Positions 22,687 to 32,668 of a stretch of DNA of 64,000 nt are shown piece after piece; positions within the stretch are counted from its first letter, which is position 1, and each line of letters begins with the position of its first letter. The translations under genes and the position numbers were made by a program. The stretch covers positions 182,001 through 246,000 of the forward strand of contig JACWCY010000001.1 in NCBI GenBank assembly GCA_014654455.1, written 5' to 3'. The notes beneath the pieces were generated by a model that was not told the origin of the DNA, ran no database searches, and worked only from the letters and a program-made list of their open reading frames with translations. This stretch comes from Pelagibacterales bacterium SAG-MED01. Its GTDB lineage: Bacteria; Pseudomonadota; Alphaproteobacteria; Pelagibacterales; Pelagibacteraceae.

Positions 22687-24603
22687 TTAATTTGAAGATG
22701 CTTTATTTAAAGCAGAAAATTTTTTTAGAAATAAGTTAAGTTCCATATTTTCTTGTTTATTAGAGTCCAATCTTCTAATGGTTACTGAGTTACTGTCAAC
22801 TTCTTTTTTACCACAAATTAATAAAAGAGGGATTTTAGCCAAAGAATGATCTCTAATCTTATAATTTAAATTATGATTTTTTAAATCAACTATTGAGCTT
22901 ATCCCTGTTTTTTTAATTTTATTTGAAACTTTTATAGCATAATCTTCAAAATCTTCTGAAATTGGTATAACAACTGTTTGTAAAGGAGAAATCCAAAATG
23001 GAAATTTACCTGCATAATGTTCAATTAAAATTCCTATAAATCTCTCAAGTGAACCAAATAAAGCTCTGTGTAACATTACTGGAACTTTTTTTGTTCCATC
23101 TCTATCAACATATGATGCATCTAATCTACCAGGTAAATTTAAATCAACTTGTAAAGTTCCACACTGCCAATCTCTTCCAATCGCATCTCTTAATACAAAT
23201 TCAACTTTTGGTCCGTAAAAAGCTCCTTCGCCTTTATTAATGCTATATTCTAATTTAGAGGCCTTGACTGCTTCTAGCAATGAAGCTTCAGCCTTGTCCC
23301 AAACTTTATCATCACCAACTCTTATCTCTGGTCTATCTGCATATTTAAGAATTACATTTTCAAATCCTAAATCTTTATAAATATCTAAAATTAGATTTGT
23401 TACATTTAAACATTCACTTGTAATTTGTTCCTCTGAACAAAAGATGTGGGCATCATCTTGAGTAAATGCCCTAACTCTTAAAAGTCCATGCAAAGCACCC
23501 GAAGGTTCATAACGATGAACTTTTCCAAATTCAGTTATTCTTAAAGGTAAATCTCTATAGCTTTTTAAACCTTGATTAAAAACTTGAATATGACCTGGAC
23601 AATTCATTGGTTTAATTGCAAATATTTTTTCATCAGGTGTTTGGGATGTATACATGTTCTCTCCATATTTTTCCCAATGACCAGACTTTTCCCACAATAA
23701 TCTGTCTAAAACTTCAGGTGTATTAACCTCTTTATATCCTGCAGCATCTTGTCTTGCTCTCATATAATTAATAAGTTTTTGAAACAATGCCCAGCCTTTT
23801 TCATGCCAAAAAACAGATCCTGGACTTTCTTCTCTAAAATGAAATAAATCCATTTCTTTACCTAACTTTCTATGATCTCTTTTTTCAGCTTCTTCAATTC
23901 TTTTTAAATGAGTATCCAAATCTTTCTGGCTGGCCCAACTTGTTCCATAAATCCTTTGTAACATTTCATTGTTTGAGTCTCCTCTCCAGTAAGCACCTGA
24001 AACCTTTGTTAATTTAAAAAATTTACCGATTTTGCCTGTTGAAGAAAGATGTGGCCCCCTACATAAATCATGCCATTTTCCATGAAAGTAAATTGATACC
24101 TCTTCTCCTTTCGGAATGCTTTCAATTAGTTCAGCTTTATAAATCTCTCCTTTATTTTTGAAATGTTTAATAGCTTCATCTCTACCCCAAACTTCTCTTT
24201 TAGTTTTTTCATCTCTATCAACTATCTCTTTCATTTTTTCTTCGATCTTTTTTAAATCTTCTTCGGTAAAAGCTTCTTTTCTTGCAAAATCATAATAAAA
24301 ACCATTTTCAATTACTGGACCTATTGTTACCTGTGTTCCTGGAAACAATTCTTGAACTGCCATAGCTAAAATGTGGGCAGTATCATGTCTAATTGTTTCC
24401 AGACCTTCAGCATTTTTAGAGGTAAAAATTTTTATAGAACAATTTTTTTCTATTAAAGAGTCTAAATCTTTAAGTTCACCATCTATACTAATGATCATAG
24501 CTTGTTTGGCTAATGATTTACTAATTTTTTCAGCTACTTCTAGTCCTGTAACTTTTTTTGGAAAATTTAAACTATTTCCATCTGGTAAAGTAATTATAGG
24601 CAT
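22687..24603 (-). CDS. thrS: Threonyl-tRNA synthetase
   Basis: Charges tRNA-Thr. The 638-residue product has an N-terminal TGS domain (MPIITLPDGNSLNFPKKV), the editing domain with HDTAHILA and later HDLCRGPHL, the class II core (GMxxPxxx-type motif 2 region FGKVHRYEPSGALHGLLRVR), and a C-terminal anticodon-binding domain. Length is normal. It heads the thrS-infC-rpmI-rplT-pheS-pheT run and its ATG directly follows the stop codon of the GT4 gene, so the glycosyltransferase may be in the same transcript. Confidence 0.97.
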   Translation of the reverse strand: MPIITLPDGNSLNFPKKVTGLEVAEKISKSLAKQAMIISIDGELKDLDSLIEKNCSIKIFTSKNAEGLETIRHDTAHILAMAVQELFPGTQVTIGPVIENGFYYDFARKEAFTEEDLKKIEEKMKEIVDRDEKTKREVWGRDEAIKHFKNKGEIYKAELIESIPKGEEVSIYFHGKWHDLCRGPHLSSTGKIGKFFKLTKVSGAYWRGDSNNEMLQRIYGTSWASQKDLDTHLKRIEEAEKRDHRKLGKEMDLFHFREESPGSVFWHEKGWALFQKLINYMRARQDAAGYKEVNTPEVLDRLLWEKSGHWEKYGENMYTSQTPDEKIFAIKPMNCPGHIQVFNQGLKSYRDLPLRITEFGKVHRYEPSGALHGLLRVRAFTQDDAHIFCSEEQITSECLNVTNLILDIYKDLGFENVILKYADRPEIRVGDDKVWDKAEASLLEAVKASKLEYSINKGEGAFYGPKVEFVLRDAIGRDWQCGTLQVDLNLPGRLDASYVDRDGTKKVPVMLHRALFGSLERFIGILIEHYAGKFPFWISPLQTVVIPISEDFEDYAIKVSNKIKKTGISSIVDLKNHNLNYKIRDHSLAKIPLLLICGKKEVDSNSVTIRRLDSNKQENMELNLFLKKFSALNKASSN

Positions 24604-25758
24604 TTAATTTAGTAATCTTTTATACTCTGAATAAGTAGAAAAACACATTTTTTCAACATTAAATTTTTTAATTACGTTTTTTCTTCCTTCTTTGCCCATT
24701 AAATGAATAGATGTTTCATCCATAGTTATTGCTCTAATAATCTTTTTACTTAAATCATTAGTATCACCTGCTTCAAACAAAAAACCAGTTTTTTCATTAA
24801 TTATTGTTTCATTCGAACCACCAATATTACTAGCAATAATTAATTTTTCCATTGATTGTGCCTCCACCGAAACTCTTCCAAAAGCTTCTGGTTCTATCGA
24901 AGGTGAAATAACAATGTCTGAAACTTTGTAGGCTAATGCCATGTCTTTACAATGATCAATAAATTTTATTTGATTTGTTAATCGATACTGTTCTGTCAGT
25001 CTAATTAATTTTTTTTTATATAAATCTCTACCTTGATCATTGCCTAATATTACAACGTGGAAAGCCTCATAGCCTAATTCAATTTTCACTAAATTAATTG
25101 CTTCAATTAGCATTTCTTGTCCTTTCCAAGAAGTAAGTCTTCCCGGTACCAAAATAATTTTTTTTTCTTTATTAATTTCCCATTTTTTAAGAAGTTTTTT
25201 TTCATCTGACTCTATTTTTGTTGAAGGATCAAAATAATCTACATTTATTCCTCTAAAGACTACAAGAAATTTTTTTTTAAATTTAAAAAATTCAGAGTAA
25301 TTTTCTTTAATGTGAGAAAAAATAAAATTTGATCCAGCAATTATCAAATCAGACCTAACCATTATAGAATTATAAAATTTTTTTAATTTTCCACTAAAAT
25401 TATAGGTGCCATGAAATGTTGTAACAAACTTTCTTCTTGTTAATTTTGTTGCTATTAAAGAAGACCAGGCTGGAGCACGACTTCTCGCGTGTACTATAGA
25501 AATATTAAAAAATAAAATTATTCCTATGAGAATAATTGAATTTATAATTATCAATAATGGATTTTTACTGTGAACAGGTAATCTAATTAATTTAACTTTT
25601 TCTTTATCTATAAATTTAGTTAACTCTCCACCGCTAGTGACTATAAAAGATTTACAATTATTTTCTGGTAAGTAATGTGCAATGTCATAGCATCCAGTTT
25701 CTGCTCCTCCATAACCTAATTTTGGTATTACTTGTAAAACTTTTATATTAGAAGTCAT
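24604..25758 (-). CDS. Glycosyltransferase family 4 (GT-B) protein
   Basis: The 384-residue product looks like a retaining GT4 enzyme for lipopolysaccharide or exopolysaccharide. It has an N-terminal GGAETGCYDIAHYL motif (about 17-30), HARSRAPAWSS and a C-terminal nucleotide-sugar-binding domain with VPGRLTSWKGQEMLIEA and a PEAFGRVSVEAQ stretch (the E-x7-E motif). One hydrophobic stretch (about 67-84) suggests membrane association. It is directly upstream of thrS with no gap. The acceptor and sugar cannot be told from the sequence. Confidence 0.88.
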   Translation of the reverse strand: MTSNIKVLQVIPKLGYGGAETGCYDIAHYLPENNCKSFIVTSGGELTKFIDKEKVKLIRLPVHSKNPLLIIINSIILIGIILFFNISIVHARSRAPAWSSLIATKLTRRKFVTTFHGTYNFSGKLKKFYNSIMVRSDLIIAGSNFIFSHIKENYSEFFKFKKKFLVVFRGINVDYFDPSTKIESDEKKLLKKWEINKEKKIILVPGRLTSWKGQEMLIEAINLVKIELGYEAFHVVILGNDQGRDLYKKKLIRLTEQYRLTNQIKFIDHCKDMALAYKVSDIVISPSIEPEAFGRVSVEAQSMEKLIIASNIGGSNETIINEKTGFLFEAGDTNDLSKKIIRAITMDETSIHLMGKEGRKNVIKKFNVEKMCFSTYSEYKRLLN

Positions 25759-25800
25759 CTGATAAGATTATATAATAATAGACAAAACTAATAAACTTTA

Positions 25801-26547
25801 ATGACAAAATTTAATTATTTAAAATTAAACAAATCTAAAAGAATTCGCTATCTAAAGCATGCCCTAAAAAATAGAGACTACATTGTTTTTTTACATGGTT
25901 TTATGTCAAATTTAGAGGGGGAAAAACCAAAATTTTTTTTGAATTTTGCCAAAAAAAATAATCTAGGTTTTCTTGCTCTAGAATATTCTGGTCATGGAAA
26001 ATCTTCTGGAAAATTTACAAGTGGTAATATCTCAAAATGGACTAAGGAAACAAATCATTTAATTAAAAAAATTGTTAAAAAAAATAAGATTATTCTAATT
26101 GGTTCAAGTATGGGGGCATGGATTTCTATAAATCAATTTAAATTTTTTAAAAAACAAATTATTAGTTTTTTAGGAATTGGTTCAGCGCCAGAATTTTTGG
26201 AAGGGTTAATGTGGAATAAATTTTCAAAAAAAATGAAAAAAGAAATAAAAAAAATTGGTATAATTAATTTAAAACATGGTGATTATGAATATCCAATTAC
26301 CTTTCAGCTAATTAAAGATGGGAGAAAAAACAAAGTTTTTAAAAAAAAAATTTATCAAAATATCAAAATAACAATGATACATGGCAGTAAAGATAAATCT
26401 GTACCAGTAAGCTATTCTAGAAAAGTTTTAAAGATTTTTAAAAATTCTAAAAAAAAATTGGTGATTATTAAAAATGGTGATCATAGTTTATCTTCACCTA
26501 AATGGTTAAATATATTAAAAAAGGAATTAAAATTAATCATTAACTAA
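25801..26547 (+). CDS. Alpha/beta hydrolase
   Basis: The 248-residue product has the alpha/beta hydrolase elements in order. The oxyanion-side motif is FLHGFMSNLEGEK, followed by YSGHGKSSG, the nucleophile elbow GSSMGAW (Ser about 102), then HGSKDKSVP carrying the likely catalytic Asp, and NGDHSL with the catalytic His. It resembles serine esterases and acyl-protein thioesterase-like enzymes, but the substrate is unknown. No signal peptide was seen, so it is cytoplasmic. The 3' end overlaps gltB by 8 nt in a convergent arrangement. Confidence 0.85.
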   Translation: MTKFNYLKLNKSKRIRYLKHALKNRDYIVFLHGFMSNLEGEKPKFFLNFAKKNNLGFLALEYSGHGKSSGKFTSGNISKWTKETNHLIKKIVKKNKIILIGSSMGAWISINQFKFFKKQIISFLGIGSAPEFLEGLMWNKFSKKMKKEIKKIGIINLKHGDYEYPITFQLIKDGRKNKVFKKKIYQNIKITMIHGSKDKSVPVSYSRKVLKIFKNSKKKLVIIKNGDHSLSSPKWLNILKKELKLIIN

Positions 26548-29500
26548 CTTCTTTTACTTTAGGCTTTAAGGTAAGAGGATTTTTAAGTTTATCAATCATT
26601 TCTTTTGGACAAACCTGAATAAAGTTTTTTATTTCATTATCAAAATTTTTAATTATATTTTTTGATAATATCGAACCAGTCTCTTGAGAATGATCTAAAA
26701 CCATTTCTTTTAAAAAATTAATCCAATATTCTGTTTCAACATTCTGCCAAACAACTGACTCTGGATTTACTTTTTTTTCAAATTCTTTAGATTTGTCATA
26801 AATGAAAGCTAAACCTCCCGTCATGCCAGCTGCAAAATTATCTCCAACTTCACCTAAAATAACAACTACTCCTCCTGTCATATATTCACATCCATTTGAA
26901 TCACATCCTTCAATTACTGTAATTGCCCCTGAGTTTCTGACTGCGAATCTATCGCCCGCTTGACCAGCAACAAAAAGTTTGCCTGATGTAGCCCCATAAA
27001 GAACTGTGTTTCCAATAATTGTATTTTCGTTAGAAACTAAATTACTTTCATCCGAGAGTTTTATTGAAATAGTAGCTCCTGACAATCCTTTTCCAACATA
27101 ATCATTTGCATCACCCTTAAGATTTAGTTTTAACCCCTTAGAAGAAAATGCTCCAAAAGATTGTCCCGCAGATCCCTTGAAATTTAAAGTAAGAAAATTT
27201 TCATCTAATTTTTCATAGCCATATTTTTTGTAAAGATGATGTGAAATCCTTGCACCAACAGCTCTATTGGTATTTTTAATAATAAATTCTTTTTCAATTT
27301 TTTCAGAATCATCTAAAGATTTTTCAATTTCTGGCCAAATTTCTTGATCTAATGTATCAGGCACTTTATTAATTTCTGGAACCTCACAATATCTTTTATT
27401 ATTTCCAGGGTCAGCTTGAACAAATAATGGATTTAAATCTAAATCATCTAAATTAGGTGATGCTTTATTAACTTGCATTAATAAATCTGTTCTTCCAATT
27501 ATATCGTTCATGGATTTAAATCCTAATTCAGCTAAAATTTCTCTTACCTCTGAAGCTATAAAGGTAAATAAATTTACTACTTTATCTGGTGTACCAGTAA
27601 ATTTTTCCCTTAATTTTTCATCTTGAGTACAAACACCAACTGGACAAGTATTTGAATGACATTGTCTTACCATAATACATCCCATTGCAACTAAAGCAGT
27701 TGTTGCTACTCCATATTCTTCTGCTCCCATCATTGCAGCAATGACAACATCTCTACCCGTTTTAATGCCCCCATCAGTCCTTAGAGTAACTTTATGTCTT
27801 AAGTTATTTAGCGTAAGAACTTGATTAGCTTCTGTAAGGCCCATCTCCCAAGGTATTCCAACATATTTTACACTTGTTTGTGGTGTTGCTCCTGTTCCTC
27901 CATTATGACCTGAAATTAAAATAATATCTGCTTTTGCTTTAGCTACTCCAGCAGCAATAGTACCCACACCTGATGAAGCAACAAGTTTAACACCAATTCT
28001 AGCTTTTGGATTTATTTGTTTTAGATCATAAATTAGTTGAGCCAAATCTTCTATTGAATAAATATCATGATGTGGAGGTGGAGATATTAAGGTAACTCCA
28101 GGAGTTGAATGCCTTAGTTTTGCTATTTCTTGTGTAACTTTAAAACCTGGTAACTGACCACCCTCACCAGGTTTTGCACCTTGTGCAATCTTTATTTCTA
28201 TCTCATTACAATTATTTAAATAATTTACAGTTACTCCAAACCTTGCTGATGCAATTTGTTTAACTCTAGAATTTGCACTGTCACCACTATCCTTTACCTT
28301 AAATCTATTTGCATCCTCACCACCTTCACCACTACATGAGGCACCTTTTATTCTGTTCATCCCTATCGCCAAGGTTTCATGTGCTTCTTTTGATAAGGCT
28401 CCATGAGACATACTTCCACTACCAAATCTTTTTAGTATTTTTTCTAAAGGCTCAACTTCAGATAATTTTATTGGTGGACCTAGTTTTTTCTTTCTAAAAT
28501 TTATTAAGTCTCTTAAGTTAATAGGTGGTAAATTATAAATTCCTTCAGCATATTTTTTATAAGCTGAGTAAGAGTTTGAACCTACTGCACTTTGTAATAA
28601 ATGGATTAATGTACCTTGATATTGATGAGTTTCACCATTTTTTCTATATCTATAAATCCCACCAATAGGTAAAACAGTGTCAGTACTTTCAAATGCTTCT
28701 CTATGTATCTGCCGTATTTTTTTTTCTATACCTATCAATCCAATTCCAGAAATTTTAGATGTTACCCCTGGAAAATAATCATTTACAATAGTTCTACTCA
28801 ATCCAACTGTCTCAAAATTACATCCTCCCCTATAAGAACTTAAAACTGATATGCCCATTTTAGACATTATCTTTAACAAACCAGCATTTACTGATTTTAT
28901 ATATCTCTTTATACAATCATCAAAACTATACTGGCCAAATAATTTTTTTTCATGTCTTTGGTATAAGCTATCAAAAGCAAGATATGGATTAACTGTTGTG
29001 GCGCCTACTCCTATTAATGTAGCAAATGAATGCGTATCTAAAGCTTCACCTGATTGAACATTAATTGAAACATACCCTCTTAATTTTTTTTCAATTAAAA
29101 ATGTATTGATTGCTCCAACACACAGCAACATTGGCATTGGTAGCTTTTTCGACGAAAGTTCTTTATCACTTAAAATTAGTTGCGTTACACCTTGTCTTAC
29201 AGCTATCTCTGACTCTTTTTGTATTCTTTCAATTGCACTTATTAAGTTTTCCTCATTTGAAAAAGTACAATCAATAATTAAAGAATTTTTACCAAAAAAA
29301 TTTATAAATTTATTAAATTGGGAATTTGACAATATTGGACTATTTAAAACATAAATATTTTCTTTAGTTAAAGTATCAAAATCTAAAATATTTCCTAAAT
29401 TTCCAAATCTTGTTTTTAAACTCATAACTTTGTTTTCTCGTAATGAGTCAATTGGGGGATTAGTTACCTGGCTAAAATTTTGTCTAAAAAAATGATAAAG

Positions 29501-31045
29501 AGGTCTATATTTATCTGATAATACAGCTAATGGTGTATCATCGCCCATTGAGCCTATTGCTTCTTTTGCATCCTCAGCCATAGGATGTAGGATTAACTCT
29601 AAATCCTCTAAACTAATTCCAAAAGTATGCTGTCTTCTTCTTAGATCTTCTCCAACAAAGTTATGTTTTTCACTGGAGATTGATAATTTTTCATCTAGAT
29701 CAATTATTTGCGAATTAAAATGTTTAAATTCTTTTGCTAAATAATCTTTAATTTGATCATTTGAAAAAACTTTTCCTTTCTCAATTCTAACTCCTATAAT
29801 TTCACCTGGACCTAGTCTTCCCTTAGATAAAATCTTTTTTTCATTAAGTTCTATCATTCCTGTTTCCGAACCAGCAAAAAGAAGTTTGTCTTTAGTTATT
29901 GCATATCTTAGCGGTCTTAAACCATTTCTATCATTTGCAGCAATAACCCATTCGTTATCTGTTGCAGCTATTGCCGCAGGACCATCCCAAGGTTCCATTG
30001 TACTGTTTAAAAAATTAAATAACTGTTGATGACTTTTTGGAAGAGTCTTGTTTTTTTTGGACCACGCGTCTGGAATTAACATCAATTTAGCTAATGGCGC
30101 TGGTTGACCAGACTTATTCAATAATTCAAAAACGTTATCTAATGCAGCTGAGTCAGACACACCTTTTTGAATCACTGGTTTTAAATTATTTACATTTTCA
30201 AAAAGTGGACTACTCATTTCTTGTTCATGAACTTTCATCCAGTTCTTGTTTCCTTTGTAAGTGTTAATTTCTCCATTATGCGCAACAGCTCTGAATGGTT
30301 GAGCTAAACTCCAACTTGGTGCAGTGTTAGTTGAGAATCTCTGATGGAAAATAGCATATCTAGATATAAATCTTTCATCTTTTAAATCTAAAAAGAAATC
30401 GGAAATTGCTTCAGCTAAAAACATTCCTTTATAAATAATCGACTTAGAGCTGATTGAACAAATATAAAAGTTATTTAGTGAAAGATTGAAGGCCTTATTT
30501 TCTATTTTTTTTCTAGTTTCATAAATTTTTCTTTCTAGCTCTTTATCTAACAAATTGGGGTTATTTGATTTGAATAAAACCTGAATAATTTCAGGCATTG
30601 TTTGGAGGGCTTTTTCACCTAAAACTTTTGGATTTACTGGGACTTGCCTCCAACCATAAATACTAAAATTATTTTTAGTTAATTCACTTTCAACAATAGT
30701 TTTGCAAATTTCTTGTGATGAATAATCATTTCTTGGTAAAAAAATCATACCCACACAAATCTCTGAACTATCATAATCATGTCCTGTAACTTCTATTTTT
30801 TCTATGAAAAAATCTTTTGGTATTTCCAAGTGTATTCCTGCACCATCACCTGTCTTACCATCAGCATCTACGGCTCCTCTGTGCCAAACAGCTTTCAATG
30901 CTTCAATTCCATGTTCAACAACAGCTCTTGATTTTTTTCCCTCTGTTGAAGCAATTAATCCAACTCCACAAGCATCGTGTTCCATTTCTTTAGAATAAAC
31001 ATGATTTTTAGTTAGTAATTTAAGATTATTTATATAATTCTTCAT
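26540..31045 (-). CDS. gltB: Glutamate synthase (NADPH) large subunit
   Basis: Transfers the amide nitrogen of glutamine to 2-oxoglutarate, the nitrogen-assimilation half of GS-GOGAT. The 1501-residue product starts with a short propeptide before the nucleophile Cys26 (HDACGVGLIAS). It then has the glutaminase domain, a central domain, the FMN/3Fe-4S synthase domain (SGHNGGTGATPQTSVKYVG, then the cluster motif CIMVRQCHSNTCPVGVC), and a C-terminal beta-helix domain rich in glycine. Full length. The ATG shares one base with the gltD stop codon, so gltD and gltB form an operon in that order. Confidence 0.97.
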   Translation of the reverse strand: MKNYINNLKLLTKNHVYSKEMEHDACGVGLIASTEGKKSRAVVEHGIEALKAVWHRGAVDADGKTGDGAGIHLEIPKDFFIEKIEVTGHDYDSSEICVGMIFLPRNDYSSQEICKTIVESELTKNNFSIYGWRQVPVNPKVLGEKALQTMPEIIQVLFKSNNPNLLDKELERKIYETRKKIENKAFNLSLNNFYICSISSKSIIYKGMFLAEAISDFFLDLKDERFISRYAIFHQRFSTNTAPSWSLAQPFRAVAHNGEINTYKGNKNWMKVHEQEMSSPLFENVNNLKPVIQKGVSDSAALDNVFELLNKSGQPAPLAKLMLIPDAWSKKNKTLPKSHQQLFNFLNSTMEPWDGPAAIAATDNEWVIAANDRNGLRPLRYAITKDKLLFAGSETGMIELNEKKILSKGRLGPGEIIGVRIEKGKVFSNDQIKDYLAKEFKHFNSQIIDLDEKLSISSEKHNFVGEDLRRRQHTFGISLEDLELILHPMAEDAKEAIGSMGDDTPLAVLSDKYRPLYHFFRQNFSQVTNPPIDSLRENKVMSLKTRFGNLGNILDFDTLTKENIYVLNSPILSNSQFNKFINFFGKNSLIIDCTFSNEENLISAIERIQKESEIAVRQGVTQLILSDKELSSKKLPMPMLLCVGAINTFLIEKKLRGYVSINVQSGEALDTHSFATLIGVGATTVNPYLAFDSLYQRHEKKLFGQYSFDDCIKRYIKSVNAGLLKIMSKMGISVLSSYRGGCNFETVGLSRTIVNDYFPGVTSKISGIGLIGIEKKIRQIHREAFESTDTVLPIGGIYRYRKNGETHQYQGTLIHLLQSAVGSNSYSAYKKYAEGIYNLPPINLRDLINFRKKKLGPPIKLSEVEPLEKILKRFGSGSMSHGALSKEAHETLAIGMNRIKGASCSGEGGEDANRFKVKDSGDSANSRVKQIASARFGVTVNYLNNCNEIEIKIAQGAKPGEGGQLPGFKVTQEIAKLRHSTPGVTLISPPPHHDIYSIEDLAQLIYDLKQINPKARIGVKLVASSGVGTIAAGVAKAKADIILISGHNGGTGATPQTSVKYVGIPWEMGLTEANQVLTLNNLRHKVTLRTDGGIKTGRDVVIAAMMGAEEYGVATTALVAMGCIMVRQCHSNTCPVGVCTQDEKLREKFTGTPDKVVNLFTFIASEVREILAELGFKSMNDIIGRTDLLMQVNKASPNLDDLDLNPLFVQADPGNNKRYCEVPEINKVPDTLDQEIWPEIEKSLDDSEKIEKEFIIKNTNRAVGARISHHLYKKYGYEKLDENFLTLNFKGSAGQSFGAFSSKGLKLNLKGDANDYVGKGLSGATISIKLSDESNLVSNENTIIGNTVLYGATSGKLFVAGQAGDRFAVRNSGAITVIEGCDSNGCEYMTGGVVVILGEVGDNFAAGMTGGLAFIYDKSKEFEKKVNPESVVWQNVETEYWINFLKEMVLDHSQETGSILSKNIIKNFDNEIKNFIQVCPKEMIDKLKNPLTLKPKVKEVS

Positions 31046-32484
31046 TATGCTACTTTTGATTTTTTAATTTCAATATTTTCTAAATAAGTTTTCATAGCAG
31101 AAGCAGCATCTCTTCCATCTTTGATAGCCCATACAACTAATGATGCTCCTCTAACAATATCTCCAGCAGCAAAAACCCCTTTTAAGTTAGTTTCCATTGT
31201 GTCAAAATCTGTTTTTATTGTTCCCCATTTTGTAACTTGTAGTTCTTTTGTATCAAATAAATATGGAAGATCCTCTGGATCAAAACCAAGGGCTTTAATA
31301 ACCATATCAGCTTTGATTTCAAATTCAGATCCTTCTTTTATTTCGGGTCTTCTTCTACCTGAGTCATCAGGCTCACCTAACTTAATTTGATCAACAACTA
31401 AATTTTCAATTTTACTTGTACCTTTAAATTCTTTTGGACTTGACAACCAGACAAATTCAACTCCTTCTTCCTCTGCATTTGCTACTTCTCTTGCAGACCC
31501 TGGCATATTTTCTTTATCTCTTCTATAAAGGCATTTAACTGATTTTGCTTTTTGTCTTACTGATGTTCTGACACAGTCCATGGCAGTATCACCTCCTCCA
31601 ATAACAACAATATCTTTACCTTCGGCGTTTAAAATACCTTTGTCAAATAATTCAACTTTATCCCCTAAACCTTTTTTATTTGAGGCTATTAAAAATTCCA
31701 TAGCTGGAAAAATATTTTCTAAATCATTTCCAGGTAAGCCTATTTCTCGTGGCTTATAAACTCCTGTTGCAATTAAAATTGCATCATGTTTTTTTCTTAA
31801 TTGTTCCAGGTTAATGTCTTTGCCTACTTCAAAATTCTGAATAAACTCTATGCCACCATCTTTTAAAAGCTTTGTCCTTCTTTCAACTACATGTTTTTCT
31901 AATTTAAAATTAGGAATACCATAAATTAATAATCCCCCAGCACGGTCATATCGATCATAAACGGTGATCTTATATCCATTTTTTCTCAATTGTTCTGCTG
32001 CTGCTAATCCTGCAGGTCCAGCACCAATTATACCCACACTTTGGTTTCTTTCTTGTTTTACTTTAATTGGTTTTACCCAGCCTTGTTCCCATGCATTATC
32101 AGTAATATATTTTTCCATAGAACCAATAGTTACTGTTCCATGTCCAGATTGCTCTATAACACAATTACCCTCGCACAAACGATCTTGTGGGCATATCCTT
32201 CCACAAACTTCTGGCATATTGTTTGTGCTTTGAGATAACTCGTATGCTTCCTTAAGTCTGCCCTCTGCAGTTAATTTAAGCCAGTCTGGAATATTATTAC
32301 TCAAAGGACAATGGACTTGGCAGAAAGGCACTCCACATTGAGAACATCTGCTAGACTGTTCTTGAGCTCTTTGTTTTATAAAATCATCATAAATCTCATT
32401 AAAATCCTCTTTCCTATTATCAACTTCCCTTTTAGGTGGGGTTTGTTGACCTATATTTACAAATTTTAACATTTTATCTGTCAT
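31045..32484 (-). CDS. gltD: Glutamate synthase small subunit
   Basis: Supplies electrons from NADPH to GltB. The 479-residue product has N-terminal 4Fe-4S cysteine motifs (CSQCGVPFCQVHCP, then CGRICPQDRLCEGNC), an FAD-binding Rossmann fold (GIIGAGPAGLAAAEQL) and an NADPH-binding fold (VIGGGDTAMDC), with the closing VFAAGDIVRGASLVVWAI typical of the family. It is the first gene of the gltD-gltB operon. The 184-nt gap before it also holds the start region of uppP in the other direction. Confidence 0.97.
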   Translation of the reverse strand: MTDKMLKFVNIGQQTPPKREVDNRKEDFNEIYDDFIKQRAQEQSSRCSQCGVPFCQVHCPLSNNIPDWLKLTAEGRLKEAYELSQSTNNMPEVCGRICPQDRLCEGNCVIEQSGHGTVTIGSMEKYITDNAWEQGWVKPIKVKQERNQSVGIIGAGPAGLAAAEQLRKNGYKITVYDRYDRAGGLLIYGIPNFKLEKHVVERRTKLLKDGGIEFIQNFEVGKDINLEQLRKKHDAILIATGVYKPREIGLPGNDLENIFPAMEFLIASNKKGLGDKVELFDKGILNAEGKDIVVIGGGDTAMDCVRTSVRQKAKSVKCLYRRDKENMPGSAREVANAEEEGVEFVWLSSPKEFKGTSKIENLVVDQIKLGEPDDSGRRRPEIKEGSEFEIKADMVIKALGFDPEDLPYLFDTKELQVTKWGTIKTDFDTMETNLKGVFAAGDIVRGASLVVWAIKDGRDAASAMKTYLENIEIKKSKVA

Positions 32485-32668
32485 AATATTTTTTAGAATT
32501 AGAGTAAAATATACATTGTTTTTATTAGTAAAAGAATTATATAGGTCAGTATATATGACTTATATTTTATGAAAATCAGCTTAAAATATAGTAATTTTAA
32601 TTTTTGCATGTCTATTATGACTTAATGGAATTGTTTTAAAAGGAAATTTTTTAAGTTACGACACTTAT
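32485..32668. promoter_or_regulatory. Divergent promoter region, gltD (-) and uppP (+)
   Basis: A 184-nt AT-rich gap between divergent genes. Two short dyads are visible: GTCA-N7-TGAC at 32545-32559 and GTC-N6-GAC at 32610-32621. An AAAAGGAAA ribosome-binding stretch lies about 25 nt upstream of uppP, too far to be ideal. No riboswitch-like structure was recognised. The dyads are possible operator sites but short enough to be chance. Confidence 0.35.
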
